A stretch of DNA of 26,297 nt from Ga0077555 sp031367895 (GTDB lineage: Bacteria > Pseudomonadota > Alphaproteobacteria > Rhizobiales > Hyphomicrobiaceae), in assembly GCA_031367895.1 (NCBI GenBank), contig JANLQP010000374.1, positions 1-26,297 on the forward strand, written 5' to 3'. Below the pieces are notes generated by a model. The model ran no database searches. It saw only the letters and a list, made by a program, of their open reading frames with translations, and was not told where the DNA came from. This document shows, piece by piece, positions 15,333 to 23,206 of this stretch. How positions within the stretch are numbered: the stretch's first letter is position 1; each line of letters begins with the position of its first letter. A program made the translations under genes and the position numbers.

Positions 15333-17720
15333 TTACTGCTTCACCCCCGTCCACCGGTCGGCCCAGTCGAGCATCTCGGCCATGACGTGCAGCACGCTTT
15401 CGCGCGCGGCGTAGCCGTGTTGCTCGTGCGGCAACGTCACGTAACGCGCGGTGCCGCCGTTGCCGCGGATCGCCGCGAATAGGCGCTCCGACTGGATCGG
15501 GAACGTGCCGGGATTGTTGTCCGCTTCACCGTGGATCAACAGCAGGGGCTCATTGATCTTGTTGGCGAAGGTGAAGGGGGACATGCGCGTGTAAACGTCG
15601 GTTGCCTCCCAGTATGAGCGCCGCTCGCCCTGGAAGCCGAACGGCGTCAGCGTGCGATTGTAGGCGCCGCTGCGGGCGATGCCGGCGACGAACAGGTCCG
15701 TGTGCGCGAGCAGGTTCGCGGTCATGAAGGCGCCGTAGCTGTGGCCGCCAACGATGACGCGCTTCTTGTCGGCGACGCCCATCTCGTCGAGCTTGTCGAT
15801 CGCGGCCCGGGCGTTGGCGGTGATCTGCTCGATGAACGTGTTGTTGACCGTCTCGGGATCGCCGACCACCGGCATCGTCGCGTCCATCAGTACGGCGTAG
15901 CCCTTGAGCGCCAGGAATACGGGCGAGGTATCGCTTGGCCGCGTGAAGCGATTGGGGGCGCTGCGGACCTGCCCCGCGGTGGCGGCGTCGGAGAACTCCA
16001 GCGGATAAGCCCACACGAATGCCGGCAATCGTGTGCCGGGCGTATATCCGGGCGGCAGATAGAGCGTGCCGGACATCGGGGTTCCGTCGGCGCGCTTGTA
16101 AGTGACGAGTTCGCGCTTCAGCGTGCGCAAGACGGGCGCTGGATCCTTGTTGGCGGTAAGCGCGCGGCGCTGTTTAGACTCCAGGTCCGTCAGGAACAAG
16201 TTGCGCGGTTCCGTGGCCGACTCGCGGTAGGTGAGTACCTGGCTGCGTCCCTTGTTCGTGAAGCCGCCGAAGCGCTCGTAGTTGACCGAGTCGGCCTGGA
16301 ACAGCCGCATCTTTTCGAGCGTCACAAGGTTGAGCTTGTCGAGGAACGGGCGATCGCCCGCGGCCGTTGCGCCGCTCCCTGCGAGGTAGATCCAGTCGCC
16401 GTCTTGCAGCACCGTCGTTTCGCCCTTAGCCCGCATATCATAGACGGGCGTGCCGGGATCAGCGTAGTCGTCATTGGCCGAGCGGTCGAAGATGGTTTTG
16501 GCTGCCGTCGTATTGGCGAAATCAACCAGCCGCGTCGTCGTCCAGCGGCGATCACGATCGTACTCGGAGACGAACGCGGTGTTCAGCTTTGCCATCCAGT
16601 CGAAGCCGGAAAAGCGATGTTTCAAGCGCAGCAGCTCGCGAGGGCTTTCCGCAAAGGGCGCCGAGAATGTCATCAGCTTCTCGCGATGCTCGACCTTCTT
16701 GACGGGATCGCCGCCGTCGAGGGCTTCGGTCCAAACGAGCGTCGCCGGTGCCAGCTGCTGCCATTGGATACCGCGCGGGCCAGTCGGCACGCCTTGCCGC
16801 GGCACCTCGTCGGCGACGGGCAGATCCGCGACGGTCACGACTTTGGCGCCACGCGCATCCCAGATCTCGACCGTGCGCGCGAAGCTCGATACCGGCACCG
16901 TGAACGAGAACGGTGTCTTCACCCGTGTGACGCGGACGTATTTCCCATCCGGCGACTCGTCGACGCCGCCAAGGAGGCCCGGCGCACCGAATGGCTGCAC
17001 CGCGCCAGTCGTGACGTCGAGAATCACGAGTTGCGACATGGCGTAATGCTCGAGCAGTGCCGCGTCGTGCGGTGTCTTCAGCAACTCCTGATAGGTCGGC
17101 GCCTGGACCTTCTTGCCCTGCACCTCCTCGATGTTCGGACCGGCCGGCGCTCGGGGTGTCGGCGGCGGCGGCTTACGTCCACGCTCGACCGTGCGCACGA
17201 TCATGCGGCGGTTGTCACCGAGCCATGCGAACGGGCCGCCGAGCACGTCGGTCAGGCGCAAGTTCGGATAGGCGCGCGCGGTTGCCGTGGTTGCGTCACC
17301 AACCCAGAGTTCGGCACCTTTCGGGGTCTCGCGCATGAACGCAAAGCGGCGGCCGTCGGACGACCAGACGGGCACTCCGAGACGCGCACCGGCCGGCAAC
17401 GCGATCGGGCGCGGAGGCGAATCATCGAGCGCCTGCACGGCGATGCTGCGGACCGCACCGAGCCTTTGCCGCAGACCCGTCGCCGGATCGATCTTGATGC
17501 CGGCGAGCCGCAGTACCGGCGCCGCCAGCGCTGTGATGGGCGGATTGTTTTCAGTCGTGACGACCAGCATCCGGTCGCGGCTCGGCGCTATCATTGTGAC
17601 CGGCGGAGTCGGCGCGTCGATGATGTCGACGATGTCCTTCGACGGTTGCCTGTAGGTCGGCCCCGCATCGAAGCCAGCGGTCGTCAGCAAAACGGCAACG
17701 GCGATCAACAGGCGGCACAT
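15333..17720 (-). CDS. Secreted S9 family peptidase, glutamyl endopeptidase-like (S9D)
   Basis: A 795-residue protein with an N-terminal signal peptide (residues 1 to about 18), a beta-propeller-like region to about 540 and a C-terminal alpha/beta-hydrolase domain. The triad is visible: GGHSYGAFMTANLLAH gives Ser661, HGEADNN gives Asp734 and HEQHGY gives His768. The GGHSYGAFMTANLL context and overall plan match the S9D glutamyl-endopeptidase-like branch of prolyl oligopeptidases, also found in plant chloroplasts. The likely role is hydrolysis of peptides in the periplasm. A long upstream extension is open, but the ATG at 17720 starts the signal peptide and has GAGG 6-7 nt upstream. It follows the amidohydrolase gene by 38 bp on the same strand, a probable operon. 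A proline run (PPPP) at about 184-187 interrupts the propeller. Confidence 0.9.
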   Translation of the reverse strand: MCRLLIAVAVLLTTAGFDAGPTYRQPSKDIVDIIDAPTPPVTMIAPSRDRMLVVTTENNPPITALAAPVLRLAGIKIDPATGLRQRLGAVRSIAVQALDDSPPRPIALPAGARLGVPVWSSDGRRFAFMRETPKGAELWVGDATTATARAYPNLRLTDVLGGPFAWLGDNRRMIVRTVERGRKPPPPTPRAPAGPNIEEVQGKKVQAPTYQELLKTPHDAALLEHYAMSQLVILDVTTGAVQPFGAPGLLGGVDESPDGKYVRVTRVKTPFSFTVPVSSFARTVEIWDARGAKVVTVADLPVADEVPRQGVPTGPRGIQWQQLAPATLVWTEALDGGDPVKKVEHREKLMTFSAPFAESPRELLRLKHRFSGFDWMAKLNTAFVSEYDRDRRWTTTRLVDFANTTAAKTIFDRSANDDYADPGTPVYDMRAKGETTVLQDGDWIYLAGSGATAAGDRPFLDKLNLVTLEKMRLFQADSVNYERFGGFTNKGRSQVLTYRESATEPRNLFLTDLESKQRRALTANKDPAPVLRTLKRELVTYKRADGTPMSGTLYLPPGYTPGTRLPAFVWAYPLEFSDAATAGQVRSAPNRFTRPSDTSPVFLALKGYAVLMDATMPVVGDPETVNNTFIEQITANARAAIDKLDEMGVADKKRVIVGGHSYGAFMTANLLAHTDLFVAGIARSGAYNRTLTPFGFQGERRSYWEATDVYTRMSPFTFANKINEPLLLIHGEADNNPGTFPIQSERLFAAIRGNGGTARYVTLPHEQHGYAARESVLHVMAEMLDWADRWTGVKQ

Positions 17721-17758
17721 GCGGGACCTCGGCGGTTGTGGTGCGGACGGAGCGCGGT

Positions 17759-18754
17759 TCAATGGGTTCGCAATTTCAATAACCGGTCGGCATTGCCGTG
17801 CGTGAGCTTGGCCATGTCGGCGGGTGCCAATGACAACCGGTCGAGGAATGCGCGGCCACGATGGTTTTGCGCATAGGGGTAGTCGACCGAGAACATCAAC
17901 CGGTCCATGCCCCACGTCAGCATGGCGGCCAGGAACGGCGGTTCGGTGAAGATGCCGCTCGTTGTCACCCAGACCTGCTCGACGATCTGCTGGCTGATCG
18001 GCCGTTGCAGATGCGTCGTGTCTGCCAAAAACACTTCATCGGCGCGGGCGAGCATCATCGGCAGCATCTCGCCCATGTGGCCTATGATGAGCTTGAGTTT
18101 GCGGTGCCGGTCGAGCGCGCCGGAGAGCACGAGGCGGAGCACGTGGATCGCGGTTTCCGAATGCCAGCCCCAACCGGCCGCCTCGAGCACGCGTGAAGCG
18201 CCGGCGTCCAGCCCCGAAAAATAGGCCTGCCGCACCGGTTCCGGCGCCAGATGTGGATGGATGTAGACGGGCACATCGAGATCGACCGCAGTGGTAAGGA
18301 TGCTGTCGTAGCTCGGATGGTCGAGGAAACGGCCGTCGGTCTGTCCGTTGACGAGCGCACCAACGAAACCCAATTCCTTTACGGCACGTGTGAACTCGGC
18401 GGCACAGGCGTCCGGGCTCTGCATCGGCAGCACGGCGAAGCCTTGGAAGCGCGAGGGATGTCGCGCGATCGCTGCCGCTAAATGATCATTCATCTCGCGC
18501 GCCATGGCGATGCCGTCGGGGCCCGGAACCAGATCAGGCCCGGGACCCGTGTTCGAGAGCACCTGCACGGTGATGCCGGCCTCGTCCATGAATTTGAGCC
18601 GCTGCTCGCCGATCTCGGGCGCCAGTTCCAACGGGTTCGGTCCATGCGCGGGCGCCTTTCGCGGCCGGAAACCACGCCGCTGAATCGCCTGCGGATCGAT
18701 GCGGCGGACAAGCGATGGAACGGTGAAATGCTCTTCGAGAGCGACGACGCGCAT
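17759..18754 (-). CDS. Amidohydrolase-2 family hydrolase/decarboxylase (gamma-resorcylate decarboxylase-like)
   Basis: A 331-residue TIM-barrel metal enzyme of the amidohydrolase-2 (ACMSD-like) family. Metal ligands are in place: ALEEHF at 5-10 (Glu7, His9, the ExH form seen in gamma-resorcylate decarboxylase), YIHPH (His166), GHMGEMLP (His226) and SVDYPY (Asp291). Segments such as GFVGALVNG and VTTSGIFTEPP also match that decarboxylase branch. The enzyme should act on a small carboxylated, possibly aromatic, compound in the cytosol by non-oxidative decarboxylation or hydrolysis; the substrate is uncertain. A TGGAGG lies 8 nt before the ATG at 18754. It precedes the S9 peptidase by 38 bp in the same direction, although the two activities have no obvious link. 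Confidence 0.88.
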   Translation of the reverse strand: MRVVALEEHFTVPSLVRRIDPQAIQRRGFRPRKAPAHGPNPLELAPEIGEQRLKFMDEAGITVQVLSNTGPGPDLVPGPDGIAMAREMNDHLAAAIARHPSRFQGFAVLPMQSPDACAAEFTRAVKELGFVGALVNGQTDGRFLDHPSYDSILTTAVDLDVPVYIHPHLAPEPVRQAYFSGLDAGASRVLEAAGWGWHSETAIHVLRLVLSGALDRHRKLKLIIGHMGEMLPMMLARADEVFLADTTHLQRPISQQIVEQVWVTTSGIFTEPPFLAAMLTWGMDRLMFSVDYPYAQNHRGRAFLDRLSLAPADMAKLTHGNADRLLKLRTH

Positions 18755-18949
18755 GGGACTGGCCTCCAGGGTGGACTGCGCAACTGTCGCACCCGTGCGA
18801 CGCGATCTGCAAGCTGGACGTCACTGCTGCGCCTCGCAGCACAATTGATTTGGCGCATGGCAATGTCCGGCAGGATCGTTTGAAAGTTTGCTCGAGCTCG
18901 CTTAAATCTGCGTCGACAAACGATCAACGTTTCCGGATTGGAGAACGAG

Positions 18950-19399
18950 ATGCGCGCGCTTGCGAAGAAGGCACTTGTTACAGCGGCTGGACTTGCTTTG
19001 CTGTCTGCTGCAGCGGTCGGCCAATCGGCCGGCGAGCGTGGCCAGCGGCTGGCACAAGGCTCCGGTTCGGGAGCCGGTTCTGGGTCCGGCGCAGGCTCTG
19101 GTTCCGGGGAGGGCGCTCAGGCCGTGGCCCCGAAAGTGGACGCGTCACCCTCATCGAAGGCCTTCGCTGCCATCAATGCGAAAATGCACAAGGACATGGC
19201 CATTGGATTCACGGGCGACGCCGACGTGGATTTCGTCAATGGGATGATCCCGCATCACGAGGGCGCAGTGGAAATGGCCAAGGTGCTGCTGGCGCACGGA
19301 AAAGATCCGATGCTGCGCAAGCTCGCCGAAGAGGTCGTCAAGGCGCAGGAAAGCGAGATTGCCCTAATGAAGGCATGGCTCGCAAAGCAGGGGAAGTAG
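18950..19399 (+). CDS. DUF305 domain exported protein
   Basis: A 149-residue secreted or periplasmic protein. A signal peptide spans about residues 1-24. A Gly/Ser-rich low-complexity linker follows (about 38-55, built from GSGSGAG units), then a DUF305 four-helix domain with the signature MIPHHEGAVEMAKVLL near residue 100. DUF305 proteins are ferritin-like in fold and often sit near metal, chiefly copper, handling genes; none is seen here. The ATG at 18950 is taken because GGAG lies 6 nt upstream; a TTG at 18938 in the same frame is less likely. The 195-bp gap upstream separates it from the divergent amidohydrolase gene and shows no clear promoter to me. Confidence 0.85.
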   Translation: MRALAKKALVTAAGLALLSAAAVGQSAGERGQRLAQGSGSGAGSGSGAGSGSGEGAQAVAPKVDASPSSKAFAAINAKMHKDMAIGFTGDADVDFVNGMIPHHEGAVEMAKVLLAHGKDPMLRKLAEEVVKAQESEIALMKAWLAKQGK

Positions 19400-19440
19400 C
19401 GGCGCGCGATGCGCCGAAAGGGGGGCAGACCGGGGGTCTG
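19400..19440. terminator. Two small hairpins between convergent genes
   Basis: CGGCGC pairs with GCGCCG at 19400-19405/19411-19416, directly at the DUF305 stop. CAGACC pairs with GGTCTG at 19426-19431/19435-19440 with a 3-nt loop. They lie between the DUF305 gene and the convergent typA stop. There is no T-run, so termination by these hairpins is only possible, not clear. Confidence 0.35.
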
Positions 19441-19463
19441 ACGCCGGCCCAACCCTGATACCC

Positions 19464-21290
19464 TCAGGCCACCTCTGCCTCACTCTTACGCTCCATCCGC
19501 TTGCGGACGTTCGGGTCCAGCCAGCGCTTGCGCAGGCGGATCGTCTTCGGCGTGATCTCGACCAATTCGTCGTCCTGGATGTAGCTCATCGCCCGCTCCA
19601 GCGTCATGCGCAGCGGCGGCGTCAGCGTCAGCGCCTCGTCCTTGCCGGCGGCGCGCACGTTCGTCAGCTTCTTGCCTTGGATGATATTGACGACGAGATC
19701 GTTGTCCCGACTGTGCTCGCCGATGATCATGCCCTCGTACACCCGCGTCTGCGGGTCGATCATCATCGAACCGCGCTCCTGCAGGTAGAACAACGCGTAG
19801 GCGGTTGCTTCACCAGCGGCGTTCGAAATCAGCACCCCCTGCCGGCGTCCGGGAATCTCGCCCTTGAACGGCGCGTAGGCGTGGAACAGCCGGTTCATCA
19901 CCGCCGTACCGCGCGTATCCGTCAGCAACTCGCCTTGATACCCGATCAGGCCGCGCGTCGGCACCAGGAACACGAGCCGGTTACGCCCGCCGCCCGAAGG
20001 CCGCATCTCCTGCAGCTCGCCCTTGCGCTCGGAGAGCTTCTGCACGACGACGCCGGAATGCTGCTCGTCGACGTCGATGATGACTTCCTCGATCGGCTCC
20101 AGCTTTTGACCCGTGGTCTCGTCGATCTGGTTGACGACGCGCGGACGCGAAACCGTCAACTCGAAGCCTTCACGGCGCATGTTCTCGATCAGGATGCCGA
20201 GCTGCAACTCGCCACGGCCAGCCACTTCCAGCGAGTCCTTGTCGGCGACTTCGTTGATGCGGATGGCGACGTTGCGCTCCTTCTCCTTCATCAGGCGGTC
20301 GCGGATGACGCGGCTCTGCACCTTGTCACCCTCCTGGCCGGCGAACGGGCCGTCGTTGATGCGGAACATCATGGCCAGCGTCGGCGGATCGATCGGCTGG
20401 GCGGGGATGGCCTTCTCCACCGTCGGATCGCACAGCGTGTCGGCGACGGTTGCATCGGTGACGCCGGCAATGGCGACGATGTCGCCGGCATCGGCGTTAT
20501 CGACGGAAGTGCGCTCCAGCCCTCGGAAAGCCAGCACCTTGGTCACGCGCGTCGTCTCGATCAGGCGGCCATCGCGCGAGATCGCCTTGATGGTCTGGTT
20601 CGGCTTGATCGAACCCGAGCGGATGCGGCCGGTCAGGATGCGGCCGAGATAGGGGTCGGCTTCCAGCGTCGTCGCCAGCATGCGGAACGGTCCCTCTTCG
20701 GCAACCGGCGCCGGCACATGGCGCACGATCAGCTCGAACAGAGGGGTGAGGTCGGTGCGGGCGCCCTTCGGGTCGTCAGCCATCCAACCGTCGCGGCCGG
20801 AACCATAGATGACGGGAAAGTCGAGCTGCTCGTCGGTGGCGTCGAGGCTCGTGAACAGGTCGAAGATTTCGTTCAACACCTGATCGTGCCGCTCGTCCGG
20901 CCGGTCGATTTTGTTGATGCAAACGATCGGGCGGAGGCCCATCTTGAGGGCTTTGGAAACAACGAACTTGGTCTGCGGCAGGGGGCCTTCGGAGGCGTCA
21001 ACCAGCACCACGACGCCATCGACCATGTTCAGGATGCGCTCCACCTCGCCGCCAAAGTCGGCGTGGCCGGGCGTGTCGACGATATTGATGCGCATGTCGC
21101 GCCAAAGAATGGACGTGCACTTGGCCAGGATCGTAATGCCGCGCTCACGCTCGAGGTCGTTTGAGTCCATCGCCTGCGTCGCCACTTTCTGGTTCTCGCG
21201 GAACGCGCCGGACTGCTTGAGAAGCGCATCCACCAGGGTCGTTTTGCCATGGTCGACGTGCGCGATGATGGCGATATTGCGAAGCTTCAT
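19464..21290 (-). CDS. typA: Translational GTPase TypA/BipA
   Basis: A 608-residue ribosome-associated GTPase of standard TypA/BipA length. G-domain motifs are complete: AHVDHGKTT (10-18, G1), the switch-I region ERERGITI (47-54), DTPGHADF (72-79, G3) and NKIDRPDER (126-134, G4). EF-G-like domains III and V follow, with TypA-specific C-terminal segments such as EITPKTIRLRKRWLD near the end. TypA assists 50S assembly and translation under stress, especially cold. The ATG at 21290 begins MKLRNIAIIAHVDHGK as in homologues; the upstream ribosome site is weak (GGACCCC). An upstream extension of 27 codons to 21371 is rejected. The gene is divergent from the CBS-BON gene across 277 bp. Confidence 0.97.
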   Translation of the reverse strand: MKLRNIAIIAHVDHGKTTLVDALLKQSGAFRENQKVATQAMDSNDLERERGITILAKCTSILWRDMRINIVDTPGHADFGGEVERILNMVDGVVVLVDASEGPLPQTKFVVSKALKMGLRPIVCINKIDRPDERHDQVLNEIFDLFTSLDATDEQLDFPVIYGSGRDGWMADDPKGARTDLTPLFELIVRHVPAPVAEEGPFRMLATTLEADPYLGRILTGRIRSGSIKPNQTIKAISRDGRLIETTRVTKVLAFRGLERTSVDNADAGDIVAIAGVTDATVADTLCDPTVEKAIPAQPIDPPTLAMMFRINDGPFAGQEGDKVQSRVIRDRLMKEKERNVAIRINEVADKDSLEVAGRGELQLGILIENMRREGFELTVSRPRVVNQIDETTGQKLEPIEEVIIDVDEQHSGVVVQKLSERKGELQEMRPSGGGRNRLVFLVPTRGLIGYQGELLTDTRGTAVMNRLFHAYAPFKGEIPGRRQGVLISNAAGEATAYALFYLQERGSMMIDPQTRVYEGMIIGEHSRDNDLVVNIIQGKKLTNVRAAGKDEALTLTPPLRMTLERAMSYIQDDELVEITPKTIRLRKRWLDPNVRKRMERKSEAEVA

Positions 21291-21567
21291 TTCGGGGTCC
21301 GATCCGGGAAAACGGCCTTGGCGAGCCGGGCGCAGCATGCTGCAGCGCAAAAAGATGCTGCGGACTAGCACATTCGGGCGTCCCCCGCCAGTGCGTCCTG
21401 TACCGATTTGTTTGTACCGAATTCAAAGATGCGACAGCGGCGAGCGCCGACAATCCGCCCGGACGGCCGAACCGACCGACAATTTCTCCGGCCCACTCTT
21501 GTTGACGCTCGAGCGCTCCCCATTTCTAGGACACGGGCCATCGATTCCAAATTTCAGGAGTTTGTCC

Positions 21568-22260
21568 ATGAAAACCGCAGACGTTATGAGCACGAATGTG
21601 ATTGCCGTCGGACCAGACCGACCGGTGCGTGAAATCGCGCAATTGATGAGCGAGCATCACTTCAGTGGAATTCCGGTGGTCGATGCCGCGGGCAGCCTGA
21701 TCGGTATCGTCAGCCATAGCGACCTGTTGCATCGCCCGGAGACCGGTACGGAGCGCAAGCATCGACGCTGGCTCGACTTTTTCGCAGATCCGGACACTCA
21801 GGCGCGCGAGTACGTCAAGACACACGGAATGAAAGCGAGCGATGTGATGTCGCGCAATGTCATCACCGTCCCGGCGGAGACGGAATTGCGCGATGCCGCC
21901 GATATTCTCGACAGACGGAATGTGAAACGGCTGCCTGTGTTGCGCGACGGCCGGCTCGTCGGCATTCTCACACGAGGCGATATCGTTCGCGCCTTTGCGC
22001 AGCAAGTCCCCCGGCGCGCTATCGCGAGCGGTAGCGATGCCGCACTGCAGCAAGCGATCGAGAAGCTATTGGCAGAGCAGAATTGGCTCGATTTCAGTCT
22101 CGGCAGTGTGCTGGTACACGACGGCGTGGCCGAGATATCGGGCATCATGCGATCGGCGAGCCAGAGCGCGGCCGTCGTCACCATGGCTGAAGAAGTCGTC
22201 GGTGCAGCGAAAGTCGACAACAAACTGCGGGTTCTGCACCCGATGGGCACAGGCGTGTAA
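21568..22260 (+). CDS. CBS-domain pair plus BON domain protein
   Basis: A 230-residue cytosolic protein with two CBS motifs (about 1-56 and 88-145) and a C-terminal BON domain (about 155-225). The CBS halves are seen in MKTADVMSTNVIAVGPD with FSGIPVVDAAGSLIGIVS, and MKASDVMSRNVITVPAE with VKRLPVLRDGRLVGILTRGD. The BON part includes VHDGVAEISGIM and NKLRVL. CBS pairs bind adenine nucleotides; BON domains bind phospholipid or other ligands. Such CBS-CBS-BON proteins are common in Alpha- and Betaproteobacteria with poorly defined roles in stress or energy sensing. The start at 21568 has CAGGAG 7 nt upstream; the long frame upstream is antisense to typA. The 277-bp gap before it contains a direct repeat TGTACCGA (21399-21406, 21413-21420) but no firm promoter. 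Confidence 0.92.
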   Translation: MKTADVMSTNVIAVGPDRPVREIAQLMSEHHFSGIPVVDAAGSLIGIVSHSDLLHRPETGTERKHRRWLDFFADPDTQAREYVKTHGMKASDVMSRNVITVPAETELRDAADILDRRNVKRLPVLRDGRLVGILTRGDIVRAFAQQVPRRAIASGSDAALQQAIEKLLAEQNWLDFSLGSVLVHDGVAEISGIMRSASQSAAVVTMAEEVVGAAKVDNKLRVLHPMGTGV

Positions 22261-22320
22261 TCGGGACGCACGTCCATTCCACGATTACCAGCGATTGCCC
22301 CCGATGCGCGAGTGTCCCGT

Positions 22321-22371
22321 TCGCGAAGTTCGTCACCACCTGCAGCACGCACAGTCCGCCGAACTTCGCGA
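22321..22371. repeat. Perfect 12-bp inverted repeat
   Basis: TCGCGAAGTTCG at 22321-22332 is the exact reverse complement of CGAACTTCGCGA at 22360-22371, with a 27-nt loop. It begins 60 bp after the CBS-BON stop. No T-run follows, so it is not a classic terminator. Confidence 0.65.
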
Positions 22372-22388
22372 CACCTGACCAATCATTG

Positions 22389-22469
22389 GCTCGTGTGGCG
22401 TCATGTTCGGAAGTTCGCGCGTTGAGCCAGCTACGACGTGGACGCGAACTGCCGAACCACCACACGAGC
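22389..22469. repeat. Long imperfect palindrome
   Basis: Arms 22389-22419 and 22443-22469 pair in three blocks: GCTCGTGTGG with CCACACGAGC (10 bp), GTTCGG with CCGAAC (6 bp) and AGTTCGCG with CGCGAACT (8 bp). They are separated by a 6/2-nt internal loop and a single A-G mismatch. The apical loop is 23 nt. It ends 136 bp before the J-domain ATG. Confidence 0.7.
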
Positions 22470-22511
22470 GCACCGCGATGCGTGGCTGTGCAACTGGTGT
22501 CGGCCACGATT

Positions 22512-22537
22512 GCGCACGTCTTTTGCGCACGTCTTTT
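22512..22537 (+). repeat. 13-bp tandem duplication
   Basis: GCGCACGTCTTTT occurs twice back to back (22512-22524 and 22525-22537). It lies in the leader region 69 bp before the J-domain ATG. Confidence 0.7.
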
Positions 22538-22605
22538 GCAAGGCGATCGTCATAGGTCAACAGCTGTCCCGCAGTGGGACGGTCGCCAAGCAAACGGGAA
22601 CCTCC

Positions 22606-23133
22606 ATGTTCGAGCGCAATAAGGTCGACAACGTCGAACATGCCGGCATTCCGGCCGAGCTGACAATGACCGACGGCGAGATGGTCAAGGGCCGGCTGAT
22701 GATTGCCCAGGGGCGCAACGTGTTCGAGGCACTCAACGGTGCCGGCGCTTTCATCGAATTCGCCCCGTATGCGGGTGAGCGCAGCTATGTCGCCAAGGCG
22801 TCGATCGTCAATATCAAGCTCGTCAATGTGCCGCGGCCGTTGAACCTGAACCAGCGTCTCAACGACCTCGATGGCTTCGACCCGCACGGCGTCCTGGGCG
22901 TGGCGCAAACAGCGAGCCACGACGATGTGAAGTCGGCCTGGCACCGGCTGGCCAAGGTCTACCACCCCGACCGCTATTCGAGCGCCGAACTGCCGGTGGA
23001 AGTGCGCGACTACCTGCAGAGCATGGCCCGCCGCGTGAACGCCGCCTATGCCGCACTCGAAGCTCCGCTCCAGGCGACGAAGCGCGCCGCATCGACACGC
23101 GCAACGCCGGTTTATACGTCGGCACCGCGGTAA
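22606..23133 (+). CDS. J-domain protein with N-terminal beta-rich domain
   Basis: A 175-residue cytosolic protein. The C-terminal part (about 91-155) is a DnaJ J-domain: DPHGVLGVAQTASHDDVKSA leads to helix II and the invariant HPD at 120-122 (KVYHPDRY), the residues that stimulate DnaK ATPase. The N-terminal ~75 residues (AELTMTDGEMVKGRLMIAQG and onward) read as a small beta-barrel-like module of the kind that follows 'DG-x-x-x-x-G' patterns. I cannot name its family with certainty. Placing the J-domain at the C-terminus is unlike DnaJ/CbpA and suggests a dedicated client adaptor. The ATG at 22606 starts MFERNKVDN; an open frame from 22438 is rejected because it crosses the repeats. There is no strong Shine-Dalgarno sequence (ACGGGAACCTCC precedes). 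Confidence 0.87.
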   Translation: MFERNKVDNVEHAGIPAELTMTDGEMVKGRLMIAQGRNVFEALNGAGAFIEFAPYAGERSYVAKASIVNIKLVNVPRPLNLNQRLNDLDGFDPHGVLGVAQTASHDDVKSAWHRLAKVYHPDRYSSAELPVEVRDYLQSMARRVNAAYAALEAPLQATKRAASTRATPVYTSAPR

Positions 23134-23138
23134 AGGCC

Positions 23139-23201
23139 GGTGCCTCGTTCGGCCAGAGACCTCTCAGTATGATCGCGGTGTCAGGCTCGAAGCGAGGCAC
23201 C
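23139..23201. terminator. Possible bidirectional terminator/palindrome between convergent genes
   Basis: GGTGCCTCG at 23139-23147 and CGAGGCACC at 23193-23201 form a perfect 9-bp inverted repeat with a 45-nt loop, filling the space between the J-domain stop (23133) and the convergent receptor stop (23207). The loop is long and no T-run follows, so function is uncertain. Confidence 0.4.
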
Positions 23202-23206
23202 CGTCT

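Larger units (their letters stand above)
22261..22605. other. Gene-free interval with several structured repeats (345 bp)
   Basis: No gene is supported between the CBS-BON stop and the J-domain start. The interval holds a 12-bp inverted repeat (22321-22371), a longer imperfect palindrome (22389-22469) and a 13-bp tandem duplication (22512-22537). All four arms of the two palindromes contain a CGCGAA(G/C)TNC-like core. It could be an intergenic mobile or palindromic element or a structured leader or small RNA; the sequence alone does not decide. Confidence 0.6.

Noticed and set aside
15702..17876. 724-codon plus-strand frame
   Set aside because: Antisense shadow of the S9 peptidase, which has an intact catalytic triad and signal peptide.
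19677..21164. 495-codon plus-strand frame
   Set aside because: Antisense to typA, a highly conserved gene with all G-motifs.
21399..21420. Direct repeat TGTACCGA x2 between typA and the CBS-BON gene
   Set aside because: Eight bases at 14-bp spacing in a 277-bp gap is close to chance and matches no known site.
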